This document shows positions 11,181-23,049 of a DNA stretch of 64,000 nt, piece by piece. Every line of letters begins with the position of its first letter. Position 1 is the stretch's first letter. The notes beneath the pieces are model-generated. The model was given only the letters and a program-made list of their open reading frames with translations. It was not told where the DNA came from and ran no database searches. Position numbers and translations under genes: made by a program. Source of the DNA: Zanthoxylum bungeanum (taxonomy: Eukaryota; Streptophyta; Magnoliopsida; Sapindales; Rutaceae); assembly GCA_019454045.1 (NCBI GenBank), contig SKCR01051209.1:62001-126000 (forward strand), in the 5' to 3' direction.

Positions 11181-12519
11181 TTTTGTTTTAATTCATTGGA
11201 TGAATTGAATTGATTTGGGAAATTAAGATTGTGGACTCAATTGGATTGAAACCGAATCGAATTGAAAAACCCCTAATTGCCGAGACTTGATAGCATGTTA
11301 ATTGAGTTTGATTTTAATTGAATTGTGTTGGACATTATTTGGTTGTTAAATGCATGATTAATTAGGCTAATTGATGTTTTAGAAATGTTAATTGGGTAAT
11401 TGATTATGTAATACACTTAGGTTAATTAATGTGAAATTTGGAATTTTATAAGTTAATTAATTAGGGCTTGATTTTGGAAATTGGGCTTGAATGTTATAAT
11501 TGGGCTTTTGGGCTTTGTTGTACAAAGTTGGGTTTAGGCAAAATTGGTTGGATCCAATTAAGCCCAAAACCGCATCCATAAAGTCCAATTATGACTTAAT
11601 GAACCTTAATTATTTAATTGGGCCTAATGGGCCAAAATTAATTTAAAGGCTTATGGGGTAACTCCCGGATTGGACTTTGGTTATCGGTTTGACCCGAGTT
11701 GACCAAAAGTCCACGCCTTAAGAAATTAATTAAAAGCCCATTGGACTTTAATTAAATAAACGTTTGACGTTAATTGGGCTTTGAGACCCATAACGATTGA
11801 ATTTAGAATTTAAATCGTAGAAGGTTCGTTAATAATAGTGTAATATTTAATTTGGAATTAAATAGTGAATTAGAATTAAATGCGTATTAAATTGGATTTA
11901 ATTATGTAGTTTAATTTAATTTGAGAAATCGTACTTTGAGTACGTGTTCGTAATACGAGTTTGACTCGAACAAAATCAAATCTTTGTTTGAACATTGGAT
12001 GATCACTAATAATCAAGATTAATTAATTTGATTGATTGATTGATAACATGCTTGTATGAATACATGGTTGTGATGTTTGAATAATGTATATCGGATGGAT
12101 ATTAGCCGGGTTGGGCGATTTTGGAAATTGTAATAAATTTGATTTATTAAATTGGACCTGCGTGTCCAGCCTTATCTCCTATTTCTTTGTATTCTCTTCT
12201 CACCTATTCCCCTCATGTAAATGAGGTTTCTTTAGAAGTGTAGTGTAACGGGTAGAAGTAAATACAAGTGCTAGCTTTGGAGAGAGAAAATGAGAGATTT
12301 GATCTAGGATCAATGTAAAGTATCCATCCGCATATCATTATTATTTTATTTCATATACGCTTTATTATGTGTTTAGAATGCATGTTTAAGGGTGTATGAT
12401 GATGAGACCTTAACAAAGATAATTAAATTGGTAGCCAATTTGCACGCGAAAATCCCTCAATCTATATTAAGCGATTATCCTTCCATTGAATGATTCTTGT
12501 TCAAGATCTGATTGGCATT
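11181..12519 (+). mobile_element. Middle part of the A1 untranslated leader
   Basis: No coding frame. Contains further small hairpins at 11794-11817, 11844-11864 (TATTTAATT-tgg-AATTAAATA), 11886-11902 (ATTAAAT-tgg-ATTTAAT) and 11930-11944 (CGTACT-ttg-AGTACG). Counterpart in A2 at about 28750-30000. Confidence 0.6.
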
Positions 12520-12900
12520 GGTTTGTTGGCCAAAGTCAAGACCTTGTCAATTGGATGTATTTGAATCATGAGAGTTTTGTTCCACATCGGTGTCTAGTCC
12601 AAGTTGTGATTTGTTGGCCAAAGTCAAGATCACTTCTTGTCAAAGACATTGATTACGAAACTTTCCTTGTCAATGGGTCCCGCTTAACTGGAATCATTAG
12701 GTTTGTTGTGCCAAAGCCAAGGCCTAGATGATTCGGAGGATAAGGTTAGGAAAATGTATTAGATACATTGGCATAAATAAATATGTTTAGGACTTGGATG
12801 TCCACCTAACCGGATCTGGGAATTGGATTGGATCCAATTGATCTGTGAGATCTACCTGGTAAGTAGCATACAGCTTGTTGGCCAAAGTCAAGGTTGTATG
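12520..12900 (+). repeat. Four constant-loop hairpins in the A1 leader
   Basis: Hairpins at 12520-12543, 12606-12633, 12698-12726 and 12867-12900 share a loop close to TTGGCCAAAGT closed by TTG/CAAG. The outer stems differ: GG/CC, GTGAT/ATCAC, TAGG/CCTA and CATACA/TGTATG. The same four occur in A2 on the minus strand at 28719-28742, 28629-28656, 28535-28563 and 28362-28395. The frame 12486-12731 crosses two of them and has no protein features. Confidence 0.8.
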
Positions 12901-13060
12901 TTATTTAACAGGATCCTAGCCCACTAGGAAACACGGTTTCCCGAGTACTCCACAGAGGGTTAGAGGCTCGACGAAAAATAGTGGGAGGCAAGAATTGAAT
13001 TTGCAATACTCGTTCAATTACTCGCCATATGCGCTCATTTAAATTATTTCGTCGTATTAT

Positions 13061-13420
13061 TAAATGTTAGTTGGACTAATATTTAAATTGTTGTTTTAAT
13101 AAACAGTTGGACTGTATTATAGTTGATTATATATAATTGGATTATATTAATCAATATATTTGAATTAATTAATTTCAGTTTACAGTTGATTTTATAATTG
13201 GATTATAGTAATCAATGTAATTGAGGTTAATTAATTTGGATTATATTTGATTATATAGTTGGACTATTATAATCATTATAATAAATAGTACCACTAATCG
13301 TTGATTAAATAGTTGGACTATTGTAATCAAGATAAAATTGAAAAGTTGGATATTTAAAATATAATCTTGGATTAAAATATTTTAAATGATTTAATTTTCA
13401 AATTGGGAATAATTTCAAGA
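13061..13420 (+). repeat. TGG-loop hairpin array where gag would be expected
   Basis: Hairpins with loop TGG: 13061-13085 (TAAATGTTAGT/ACTAATATTTA, one G-T pair), 13103-13115 (ACAGT/ACTGT), 13124-13152, 13186-13216, 13250-13275, about 13301-13329 and, past 13400, TTTCAAGA-tgg-TCTTGGAAA. It lies between a GTGGGAGGCAAG word (12983) and the protease remnant (13590), a spot normally used by gag. A2 has the same array at 27827-28198. Confidence 0.8.
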
Positions 13421-13589
13421 TGGTCTTGGAAATTAATAATTTTTTATTTGATAAAATAATGAATTATGGATTAGGTCTTCTAGGAAGATAATAGGACAAA
13501 TCCTAAGAAGGAATTGAAGACGAGCAAGGCTCTTACTTCAAATATGTTTGTCATAATTATGTTCACAACTAGTATTGAAATTGGATTTT

Positions 13590-16050
13590 AAATACTTAGT
13601 GTGATACATAAATATGTACTGTTGTGCAGAATCTGCTTTAAGCAGGATACTGACTTCAGATGAGATCACTCTGCGAATAGTAAACGGGACGATAGTCGCT
13701 GTTTTAACCGTAGATATCTAAATTTAGAAACTTGTTATAATGTAACTAGTTTGACTAAAACATTATCTCTATATCGCGTATAACCCGCTGCGGGTGTACC
13801 TTTATATTCTAGAACACTAAAGTGTTTTATTATATAAAGATGATATTGAGATAAACACATTAGATGTGAATAACAGAATTTATATTTTGAATATAAATAA
13901 TATCTCAAATACATAACATGACAAATAAATAGCTCAAACTGATTTGATCAGTTAAGAAACTTAATTGTGGCATGTTTGTCAGGGACACTACTAAACAAGA
14001 ATCGTATATCCGCACTTTTGAAGAGCGGGTACTAGGACTGATTTGACTATTCAAATAAAGTCTACGAATCTAGTTTATTAAGCAAAGTGCTTAAAACACC
14101 TTTACTCGGTAAAAGTGAAAATGCCACCGATCTGTTAGCCCTAGTTCATAGTGAAGCAAGTGGGCCCGTGTCTAGCTAGGCTAGAGGTGGATATAAATAT
14201 TACGTGACCTATACGGATGTGGCATCACGTAATGGTTGTGTGTTTCTTTTGAAGAACACAAATCGAAAACTTTTATAGTTTCGACACGGAATAGACAAAC
14301 AGATCGGTTATAGTATTACACCATCACGGTAAGACCGTAATGAAAATACTTAAGCAGTAAGTTTCTCGTATACTTGAAAGAGTATAGTATTCTTTCAATG
14401 AGGACTCCTCGGAACACGTCATTTTGACGGTGTGTCCGAACAGGATTAACCGAATTTTGTTAGACATAATAAGGTTAATCACGAGTCGCTTTGAGCTACC
14501 ATTTCCTTCAACGGATAAGCTTTAAACAGTGCAAGAACTTATTTTGAATAAGGTTCCATAATAATCTGTTTGACAGATATCATATTAGATATGAACGGGA
14601 AAGAAACCGGGTTTCTCATTCCTGACTATTTGGGTATGCTTGGCATATGTTTGGATGATACCAAACTAAAACCCAAATATGATAAGTGCCAATTGTAGGT
14701 CATCCTAGGGATACCATAAGTATTGTACTTATACACCTCACAAGAGAACAATTAGATTGTTGCTCACCATGCGGTTTTCCTAAGAGGAATACCGATATGC
14801 AGTGGTAAGTGGGAGGATAGTATAACTCGATGAAAATCGGAGTAATACTGTTCTAGGCACTGAATCTTAATGGAACATATATAGTTATCAATGATGAAAC
14901 TATACCATTAATCTTCGAATACACGAGAACAAAGGAAGTGATACGAGGTATCGACTCCCTATTATGACAAAGTGTCATGAGTCCGAAATGGATTCCATGT
15001 ATATCAACCAGTTTGGATACTAGTTGATGTACCACATGGCATTGTGCCTATTGGTACTATAAGTCTTCAAGGAAGACGTACATGGATGGCAACATACCAA
15101 CGTATAAAGCTAGGCTTTTAACGGAAAGGTATCGTTATCGACATTGTGTTGATTACGATTCAACCTTTTACCTATTGCCGCAGTAGATCCATTTGGATAA
15201 TGCTTGCTGATACGAGCATTAGTTCTTGGAATTATCATTTTGATGTAATCATAATGGTGTATGATTTAATTCAAAATGAAAATGATTCTTGTGTAAATAA
15301 GGAGGGTTAGTGGGAGCGCACTGACAGTGGCTGTCCTATAAAATAATGATAATACGTCATTTCTTGGAAATGATATTCCCATAAAATAAATGTCGGTGAA
15401 AGCTTGGCTTTCGAAATACTCTCCGTGGAACCGTACATTGAAAAATGTACAAAACCTGGTGTATCATACGCTTTGAGCATATGGATTCACAAACAGGCTA
15501 ATCCGAGTGATAGTCACTGGATTGATGTTAGGAACATCCGTTAGTATCTTAGAGAACTAAGGATGCTGTCTTAGTCTATGGAGAAGGAGAACTTGAAGTG
15601 ACTGGGATCACTGTAGCAAGTTTCCTATAACCGATAAAGAAGCTAAAGTCGCAAACGGTACTATACAGTTTGAATAACGGTGCAGTAAGCTGGAAATCTT
15701 CCAAGCAAGATACTGTTACCGAATAAACAACACATGCGGGTTAATTGCAGCAGCTGAGGCAGCAATAGAAGTCATTTGGGTCGATACATATCTAATTAGA
15801 TTAGATATAGTTCTGTTAGCAGCTGAGCTAGGCATCAGCACAGGCTAAAGAATTAATGGTCTCATCGACGATCCAGATATATACTTCTATATCATCTGAT
15901 TCGTTCGGATCATACATCGTGGCGATGTGATGATCGTATAAATCGCGTTAAATGATAATCAAACAAATCCGCTGACGAAAACCTTTCCTCAGCAATTTGA
16001 GCGAACCTTACATAGTTCGGGTGTTAGACACTCGAGTGACTGGCTATGTG
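13590..16050 (+). pseudogene. Decayed copia pol of element A1
   Basis: Polyprotein remnant in the usual copia order: protease, integrase, reverse transcriptase, RNase H. Many stops and shifts interrupt it. Visible traces: a protease-like stretch about 13600-13740; the integrase zinc-finger region and GKSENATDLLALVH (about 14040-14160) followed by GGYKYYVTYTD; SERR-like residues near 14440; DKCQL...AHHAVFL (about 14690-14800); an RT start with ESEMDSMYINQF near 14980; a wrecked YVDD site at 15330-15350 followed by GNDIP; and RNase H words GAVSWKSSKQ (15680-15720) and AAAEAAIEVIWV. The gag domain is absent. The lineage is Angela/BARE-like by comparison with known family sequences. The same lesions occur in A2. 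It cannot make active enzymes. Confidence 0.85.
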
Positions 16051-16051
16051 C

Positions 16052-16063
16052 CAAGTGGGAGAT
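16052..16063 (+). other. Polypurine tract of A1
   Basis: CAAGTGGGAGAT directly precedes the 3' LTR and is the plus-strand priming site expected there. Confidence 0.75.
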
Positions 16064-18219
16064 TGTTGGATAATATGACCCATAGCGTCACTATTTGCAC
16101 AGAACATTGTGTTGTTGTAGCAAATTAACTATGTAACAAGGAAATTGCACTCTCGTCATTTGTGATTAGATCACCATAGATATATATAAATGAAGAGAGG
16201 TCCCTATGATTAGTTCCTGGATTGAGATGATATGAGACAGTATCAGTCCACGAAGGATTAATCATAAATATCCCTAGCCGTAGTATTATCGAGACTGGAC
16301 ATCGATAATGCGGAATAGGCTAGTATTGCACTTGTGCGCGTTGTGAGGGCACAACGGCATAGTTCTCATATATATAAGTATTGGATACTTATGCAAGTGC
16401 GATAGGAGGTCGTGTTTCACCGATGGTACGGGAAACAGCTTCGCTCTGGATAGACCCCTCGGAATCCCATTGGTATTATGACTATGTGTCTATGGGAGGC
16501 CGAAATCAAGGTAGGTGTGTATAGTCTTAACCTGAGACTTGCATCGCTAATACTTACGATAATCGATAAACTTTGGATTTGGTGGTTGGGGGCTTTGACC
16601 GGTTCTGTGTTCACCACTTCTGGGTTTATCAGAGAGTCGTAGTGTATTGGATGTGATGTCGAGACGGAAGTATCACTCCAGTCATATTGGAGATGATGTC
16701 ACGCAGGATACGGTACTAGTGCTCTTGAGTGTTGCGCAACCAATCGGGATATTGTGACCAGGTCATGTATATCCGATTATAGAGACTATGTTACCAGACA
16801 TCCGATATGTGTTTCGGACGGGGCAGACACTTATCCAGCCCCAGCCCTAACACGTGATTATCCGATACTGGGCCGATACGCACAATACTTAGTATACTAC
16901 GCTTGATATAGATCTATATATTCCTATAAGAATATTTCTGGAGAATTGGGTAGGCATGGCGCTTTGCTAGAAGCCAACCTTGTCTTGTAAATCGGTATAA
17001 ACGTAGTACGAGGTACTTACGTGTTCGGATAGTCCGACGACCGTATTTACTGCCAACATATCCGGAGATCTCATGGGTCGGTTCCTGAAGATTCACCGAT
17101 GACGTATTACTCGCACTTTGATTAATCTGGGATTAATTAGAAGAGAGAGATAGAATTAATCTGGGATTAATTCGATGAGAGAGGAAAATTAATGGGATTA
17201 ATTACGGAGATATTTTATCTAGGATAAAATATTAATTAAGGGAGAGAACGATTAATTTAGAATTAATCGATAAAATAATATATCCGATATATTATACGAA
17301 ATTGGATTTCGACGCGGAATTAAAATTGGATTTTAATTCGGGCGAACGAATTAATTTAGAATTAATTCGTTAGCGACGTGAATAGTGATTTCGCTAGGCG
17401 TAATCATTTAATTACGACGCGACGGAAAATTCGTTAATTTGGAATTAGCGAACCCGAGCCCGAGAGTGATTGCGAGCGCATTCGTATTTTGAACGAGCGC
17501 GGCACGCAAGTCACATCAAGCGTCAAATCACTAGTCGCATCAATTGTCAAATCACTTGTCACTTTGAGTGATGTGATGTGACATGACATTTGTCACTTTA
17601 TTAAAGTGATGGATTTGATGTGATAGTTGATTTGAGTTGGTGAAAAGCTTTTAAAAGCTTGAAATGAATAAAACATTATTTTATCTTGCTTTTTGACTTT
17701 TGTATTAAAAGTAATATATGTTTTATTTATTAATTACTTGTATATACATAAAACAAATATAAAAGCTTTTCTCTCTCCCTTGGATGACTTACGGTTTTGC
17801 ATTTTTGGAGCCAAAACTCCTCTCTTCTTCACACGGTCTAGGACCGAATTTCATCTTCATTTTTGGTTCTTTCACACAAAAAATGGAGAAGCTTTTGGAT
17901 CTTGTTCAAAACCAAGTGCTAGCACACCTTGAGTGATACATAGGTGATAGGGAAGTGATTCTTTGAGCTTGGAAAGCTTGAAGCTTGGAGCTTCAATGGA
18001 GTCCATGCATGGCCGAAAATGGTGGAGTCCAAACCAGTGCAAACCGAGCAGCCCACTGTCAAGGAAAGCTTGCGAGCTCAATGGAGGAGATACGCAAAAC
18101 CTTGTGTTCTTCCAAGCATCAAACCCTCAATGTGAGTATATTCCGCACTCCTTTGATGTGTTCATATGCGGTTTTTATGCATGATTTGTTGATCTTGGGA
18201 CATGAATTTAACTCCAAAC
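16064..18219 (+). mobile_element. 3' LTR of element A1
   Basis: Direct repeat of 8341-10511 with few differences, mostly small indels. Its hairpin array spans 17121-17452; the third hairpin is damaged here. The end (ACTCCAAAC) is less clear than the 5' copy (ACTCAACA). The five bases after it do not match those before 8341, so no target duplication can be claimed. Confidence 0.88.
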
Positions 18220-19882
18220 TAATCACATATGAATAAACTTCATTAAATTAGATAAGGATTATTGTTGTGACCTCGTATCTGACCATTTTTACCATAGGAA
18301 ATAAGCATCTAATGCTTTTTATAATCTCTAAAAGAACAATTCTAGTATTTTATTAACGAACATTTCTTACATATCTTATTCTTTTCATTATGACACTACT
18401 TGTCATATTAAAATTATATAACAATATTTATAAATTCCAAGTAATATCCAATAATCGCAAGTTCTGATATCAAATATTAAAACATTATTAAACTATTTAA
18501 ATAAACTAGACGGGAGATCTGATATCCCACTTTACCTATTAGTTTTTGTTTGTGAGAATCGATTCCCTATACACAACTTACGTATCTCATTTCTTTAGCT
18601 TTAACAATTTTCATTCAATTATTGACAACACTATTGAAATGATTGGTTAGCAAACCGTAGACATTTTACTTCTAAAAGTCACTAAAGCTAAGAAAAAGTC
18701 ATTATAGATAAAAAAATATCAATGAGGTTTTTCTTAATGCCAGTCAAGAATCCGAAAAATGAACTAATTCAAGTCCATTCTTATTGCATAAGAAACTATT
18801 CTACTATAGACTATTATATCCTAAAGCAGATACCTATTAGATTACTAATCGTGACTTAGTAAATAAATCACAAACCATCATGATTTTTAAGAAAATCGGG
18901 ACAACTGTTCCCGGTGGTTTTAAACTAATCTAACAATATCTTAGTCTAATGTCTTTCTAGAACCTTTTCTAGAATTACACAACCATAAGTCAGAAAACAT
19001 ATTCAAGTAATAAGCATGCAGTGGATTAGAAGTATAATTCTATAAATAATATAGAATTAAAGGAAAATGAAGCAGAACTTTCCATAAAATTACGCACTGC
19101 CTTAGTTATGGATTTTTAACCTAGCAGTGTTTCCCACTACTTTTCGTAATACCGTAATCCCCAACGGACAATGGGAATTCGATAATTAAATCGAATTCTA
19201 TAGTGAGAGTAAGATCCCATGAATATATTTCGACTCACAGCTTTGGCATAATCTCGCTTACGTATATTTATTAGGTAGACAACTCATTGTCAATCACTCA
19301 CCAGTGACTCCTCGTTTTGCTCTTGACCATTTCTCGTTATGGCAGATTTGGCACGTTTACAAGGAGACGTATCAAGGCTTCACTTATCAATGACAAATTC
19401 AAGCTACCGATGTAGTCCAGACAGCTTTGGCACGTTCAGAATTTCCACTTTCACTTGAATTTATTCAGTATCAATATACAACCGGCATGGATAAAATCCT
19501 ATAACCTACACTCTCACAGCTTTGGTACGATCTCGGATGTAGTTATAGAAAGATACCCATAAACCGTACTGACAAGACGGACAAAGAAACATGTATCCAA
19601 TACATGTTACTTTACAGCCTTATTTTTAAACGGGAATTTTCCTCAGGAAGCTATACACTACATCAAATGCATAATTTTAATCTAAATCATTTTCTAAACA
19701 ATTCAATTCTACTTATAGAAAACACAACTCAATTGAACCATTAAATTTCCGTTACATTTTCGTTAGTGTAGAATCGAAAAATCAAGAAAAATATATAGAT
19801 TATATACATGTTTGAACATTAAAATTGGATTAAATATAAAATATCAAGCATGAATGATGTAATGGATAAAACATCAGACCTT
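18220..19882 (-). mobile_element. Untranslated leader of copia element B2
   Basis: On the minus strand it follows the primer site at 19883-19893. Four copies of a motif with core TGCCAAAGCTGT lie at 19513-19536, 19420-19437, 19338-19360 and 19234-19256, in the same order and with the same side sequences as the B1 leader. No coding frame. It stops at the A1 right end. Confidence 0.65.
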
Positions 19883-19893
19883 CTCTGATACCA
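19883..19893 (-). other. Primer binding site of B2
   Basis: Minus strand TGGTATCAGAG, the standard initiator tRNA-Met site of plant copia elements, next to the LTR end. Confidence 0.75.
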
Positions 19894-19894
19894 T

Positions 19895-22385
19895 TTTTTT
19901 TGGGGTTTTGGGCGAAGGGCGCGACAGAAGCGCGGTTCGGGCGAAATCGTAATTTTAAAACTTTTTCAAATTACCAAATAAATTATTCAATATCGAATAT
20001 GAATAATTTATTCATATTTCACCTAAACACATTTATTCAATATCAAATAATGACATAAATATATATGAAACGTCGCGAAATTTTTACGAAAAATGTTTTT
20101 CCGTAAAATGTCGCAAAACGCATTTTTGACCAAACAGACAACTCAACAGTTATGGGGACTGCCCAGGTCAACCGCAATAGTTATAGGGCAGTTCATGGGC
20201 TGCCTGAATGGTGAAAATTCACTAATTGGACAGCTGTCACCTGGTTGGCCCAAAAGTCACCTGGTAACGTCGTTTTTCACCGTTTTAGCTTATTTCAACT
20301 CCGAAATACTTTCCGCCAATTGTTCCAACTCCCAAAACACATCAAATACATTCACAAGACATCATTTTCATCACCAAAACAGAATAAACTCCAGGTTTGA
20401 TAGAAAAATGCCAAATTTCATGCTTTAAATCCAATTTTTCAAGATTAAATCAAATAATCAAAACACCAACTCAAGTCACCACATATTTATCACCCAAGAA
20501 TAATTCTAGGCATTACAAGAGTGGTTATAACACTCTAGAATGGTAACATGCCATCAAATGAATAAATTGGATCAATATGATCATAATATCATCCAAAAAC
20601 TACTTCACACATGCCCACACTTCCAAATCCATCCATCACAACCAAAAGCCTTAATTTTTACAAGAAAGGAAACCCTAGAACCATTCTAAGACATCAAGAA
20701 ATAAGAAACTAATTTTAAGCTTAGGATTTTGTAGATTACCTTCAATACTCCAATTTTCCTTAAGCATTTTCTTGATTTTTCTTCACATTTTCCTTTGATT
20801 TATCAAAGAAAACTTGGAAACCCATTTTTTCTTTGGTAGCTCACGGCAATGGAGGAGTTGGAGATGAAGAAAAAACAATTTTTCCTTTAAATCTTATATT
20901 GTTGACTTATAAGGGCAATTATGTCATTTTGATAAATTTAATGAAATTAAATCATAATAAACTTCATGTTATGCAATGAAAATTGCACACATAAAATATC
21001 ATTAAATCATGCCATATGTTCTAATAATAATTAAACAAATTTCATAAAATTTATTGAAAAAGTTTAATTAATTAATTATTCAAATATTTAACAATTAAAT
21101 ATCTAAATATTCAATTATTATTATTATTATTATTATTATATACAATAAATAACAAATACATATATTTATGGCATGTGTCAAAATCTCATTTGACGATTAA
21201 TTAATATTTATCTAATCGTATTATGTATCAAATACAAATACACAATAATTACTATTGGCCAAAAATCACTTAATGCATGTGTTATCGTTTAACCGATTAA
21301 ATGATTAGAATTAACTCATTTAATCCGATGAAGTATTATGAATAATCCGTATTATTCATATCGCGTTGCTCAAGTGCTCGAAAAGTACACTTTATATTGT
21401 GAGACTCTCTAAGTTTAGGTTTATCCGTCACGAAATCCAATTTTGTGTTCATAATTTACCCACTCATGAATTATGACGACCTCAAATAATCTTGCTAAAC
21501 TATGCAAGCCAAGGTCATTACATACGTATAATCCATCCGTCACAGGCTATCCATATTATACTTTGGATATATAATATAGTTGACTTTCAATTTATGATCT
21601 CTAAATAACACTCAGAATTGATTTCCGAAGTTATACCATGGCCATAGATTTACTAGATCGTAAACATGTGTGAATGCCTATGCCCGGTATACTGGACTGA
21701 CAGATCCTATCTTGATACGCACTGGATATCTTGAGCATCAGTCCACACCCAACGAACAGGCGGAGGTATGATCATGAATAGATTGGTGATGTGACTGCCA
21801 TCAAAGTGTGGAGAATAACTTATATATCCCACTATGGTATCTCAAGTCAAATGACCACTATGGTCGATCAACTCTTGAAGATTCCTATTGACGTTAATGT
21901 ACCATATATTAGGAAATCTTCATTGAATCGTTCAGTATCATATCAAATAAACACCTACATGTCTATACGAGTCTCCCGAGACTCATGGATCATTAGGATA
22001 AATCATCGGACTAAGTCACGATATACGACATGTAGTGGTTTCAATGGATTTTACTAACCGATCCGTGTTAGTAAATCTTGACCAGGAACTTTATTTAAGG
22101 ATATACATCTTATAGTGTGCTTCCCAATGTCAATTACAAACTACGATGTAACTGCATACTATATTGCAAATCCTAGGGCCTTTGTCTAATAACACGTATC
22201 ACTAAACCAGATTTAGTTTCGATCCAATCATAATCAGATATCTAATCATAATTAGATCAAATATTGTATAAAATACAAGAGGTGCTACCGTTAAATAAGT
22301 AAGATTATGGAAAATGGAATTGCTCGTATTTATGAATTGGACATAAATACGATTCAAATTGGCACACTAAGCACCAATCCTAACA
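19895..22385 (-). mobile_element. 5' LTR of copia element B2
   Basis: On the minus strand it starts TGTTAGGATTGGTGCTTAGT and ends beside the primer site, about 2.49 kb. Internal blocks match the B1 LTR: for example GATAGGATCTGTCAGTCCAG on the minus strand near 21705 matches GATAGGATCGGTCAGTTCTA near 33150. A TTA microsatellite lies near 21117-21147. The frames at 20093-20428 and 21791-22057 have no family features. Confidence 0.75.
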
Positions 22386-22551
22386 GTACTATCTCTCTGA
22401 GCCTCTGACTTTCTGTCAATATTAAACTATCTGATGTATAAACTCATGCACGCGACCGATGCCCAACTCAATCTCATCGATGCATAATGCTTTTCAAACT
22501 AAATACCCAAATTCACTATACATTACAACTTTAGAATGAAACTTATAATTT
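22386..22551. other. Spacer between two head-to-head family B LTRs
   Basis: About 165 bp with no frame or repeat that I recognise, between the start of the B2 LTR (-) and the start of the B1 LTR (+). Confidence 0.5.
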
Positions 22552-23049
22552 TGTGTGGTTGGTGCTCTAAGCGCAAATTTCTCGTTTGTATTCCTTGAAA
22601 ATACATATGTAAAATGTTTTATTATTAATAATACAAGCAGTTTCTATAATATAATAAATCTTCTTATATGGTAAAGACGTAATAGACCTTAGGATGACTA
22701 GTCATGATACTGTTGCAAAAGCGTCGCAACTAACATTGAGTTATTCATGACGTTGTCATTCTCAGACAGTTCCTGGTCAAGGTTTACACACTTGGCTAGT
22801 AAAGTAAACCCGTTAAGACCGGTACATGTCCTATACTGGAATATATGATTCCAATGGTTTCTCAATGAACCATGAGTCTGGAGACTGGATAGATGTGTAG
22901 GTTGTTTATAGCGAAAAAAACCCATGAACGACTCACAGAAGATTCTTAATGGATGGTACACCAACGTTAATAAGAATCTTCACGGGTTGAGTAACATTGA
23001 TCACTTGTTGAGTAGCATTTGTGATTGTTAGACTTGAGATGCCACTGTG
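22552..23049 (+). mobile_element. 5' LTR of copia element B1, first part
   Basis: Begins TGTGTGGTTGGTGCTC and aligns with the B1 3' LTR at 39650 onward (shared CTTCTTATATGGTAAAGACG, GGATGGTACACCAAC and others). It is cut at 23049 by element A2 and resumes at 33029. The frame at 22698-22964 is a by-product. Confidence 0.85.

Noticed and set aside
12486..12731. 81-residue frame in the A1 leader
   Set aside because: It spans two structural hairpins and A2 does not keep it as a frame.
20093..20428. 111-residue frame in the B2 LTR
   Set aside because: No recognisable family and not kept in the B1 LTR.
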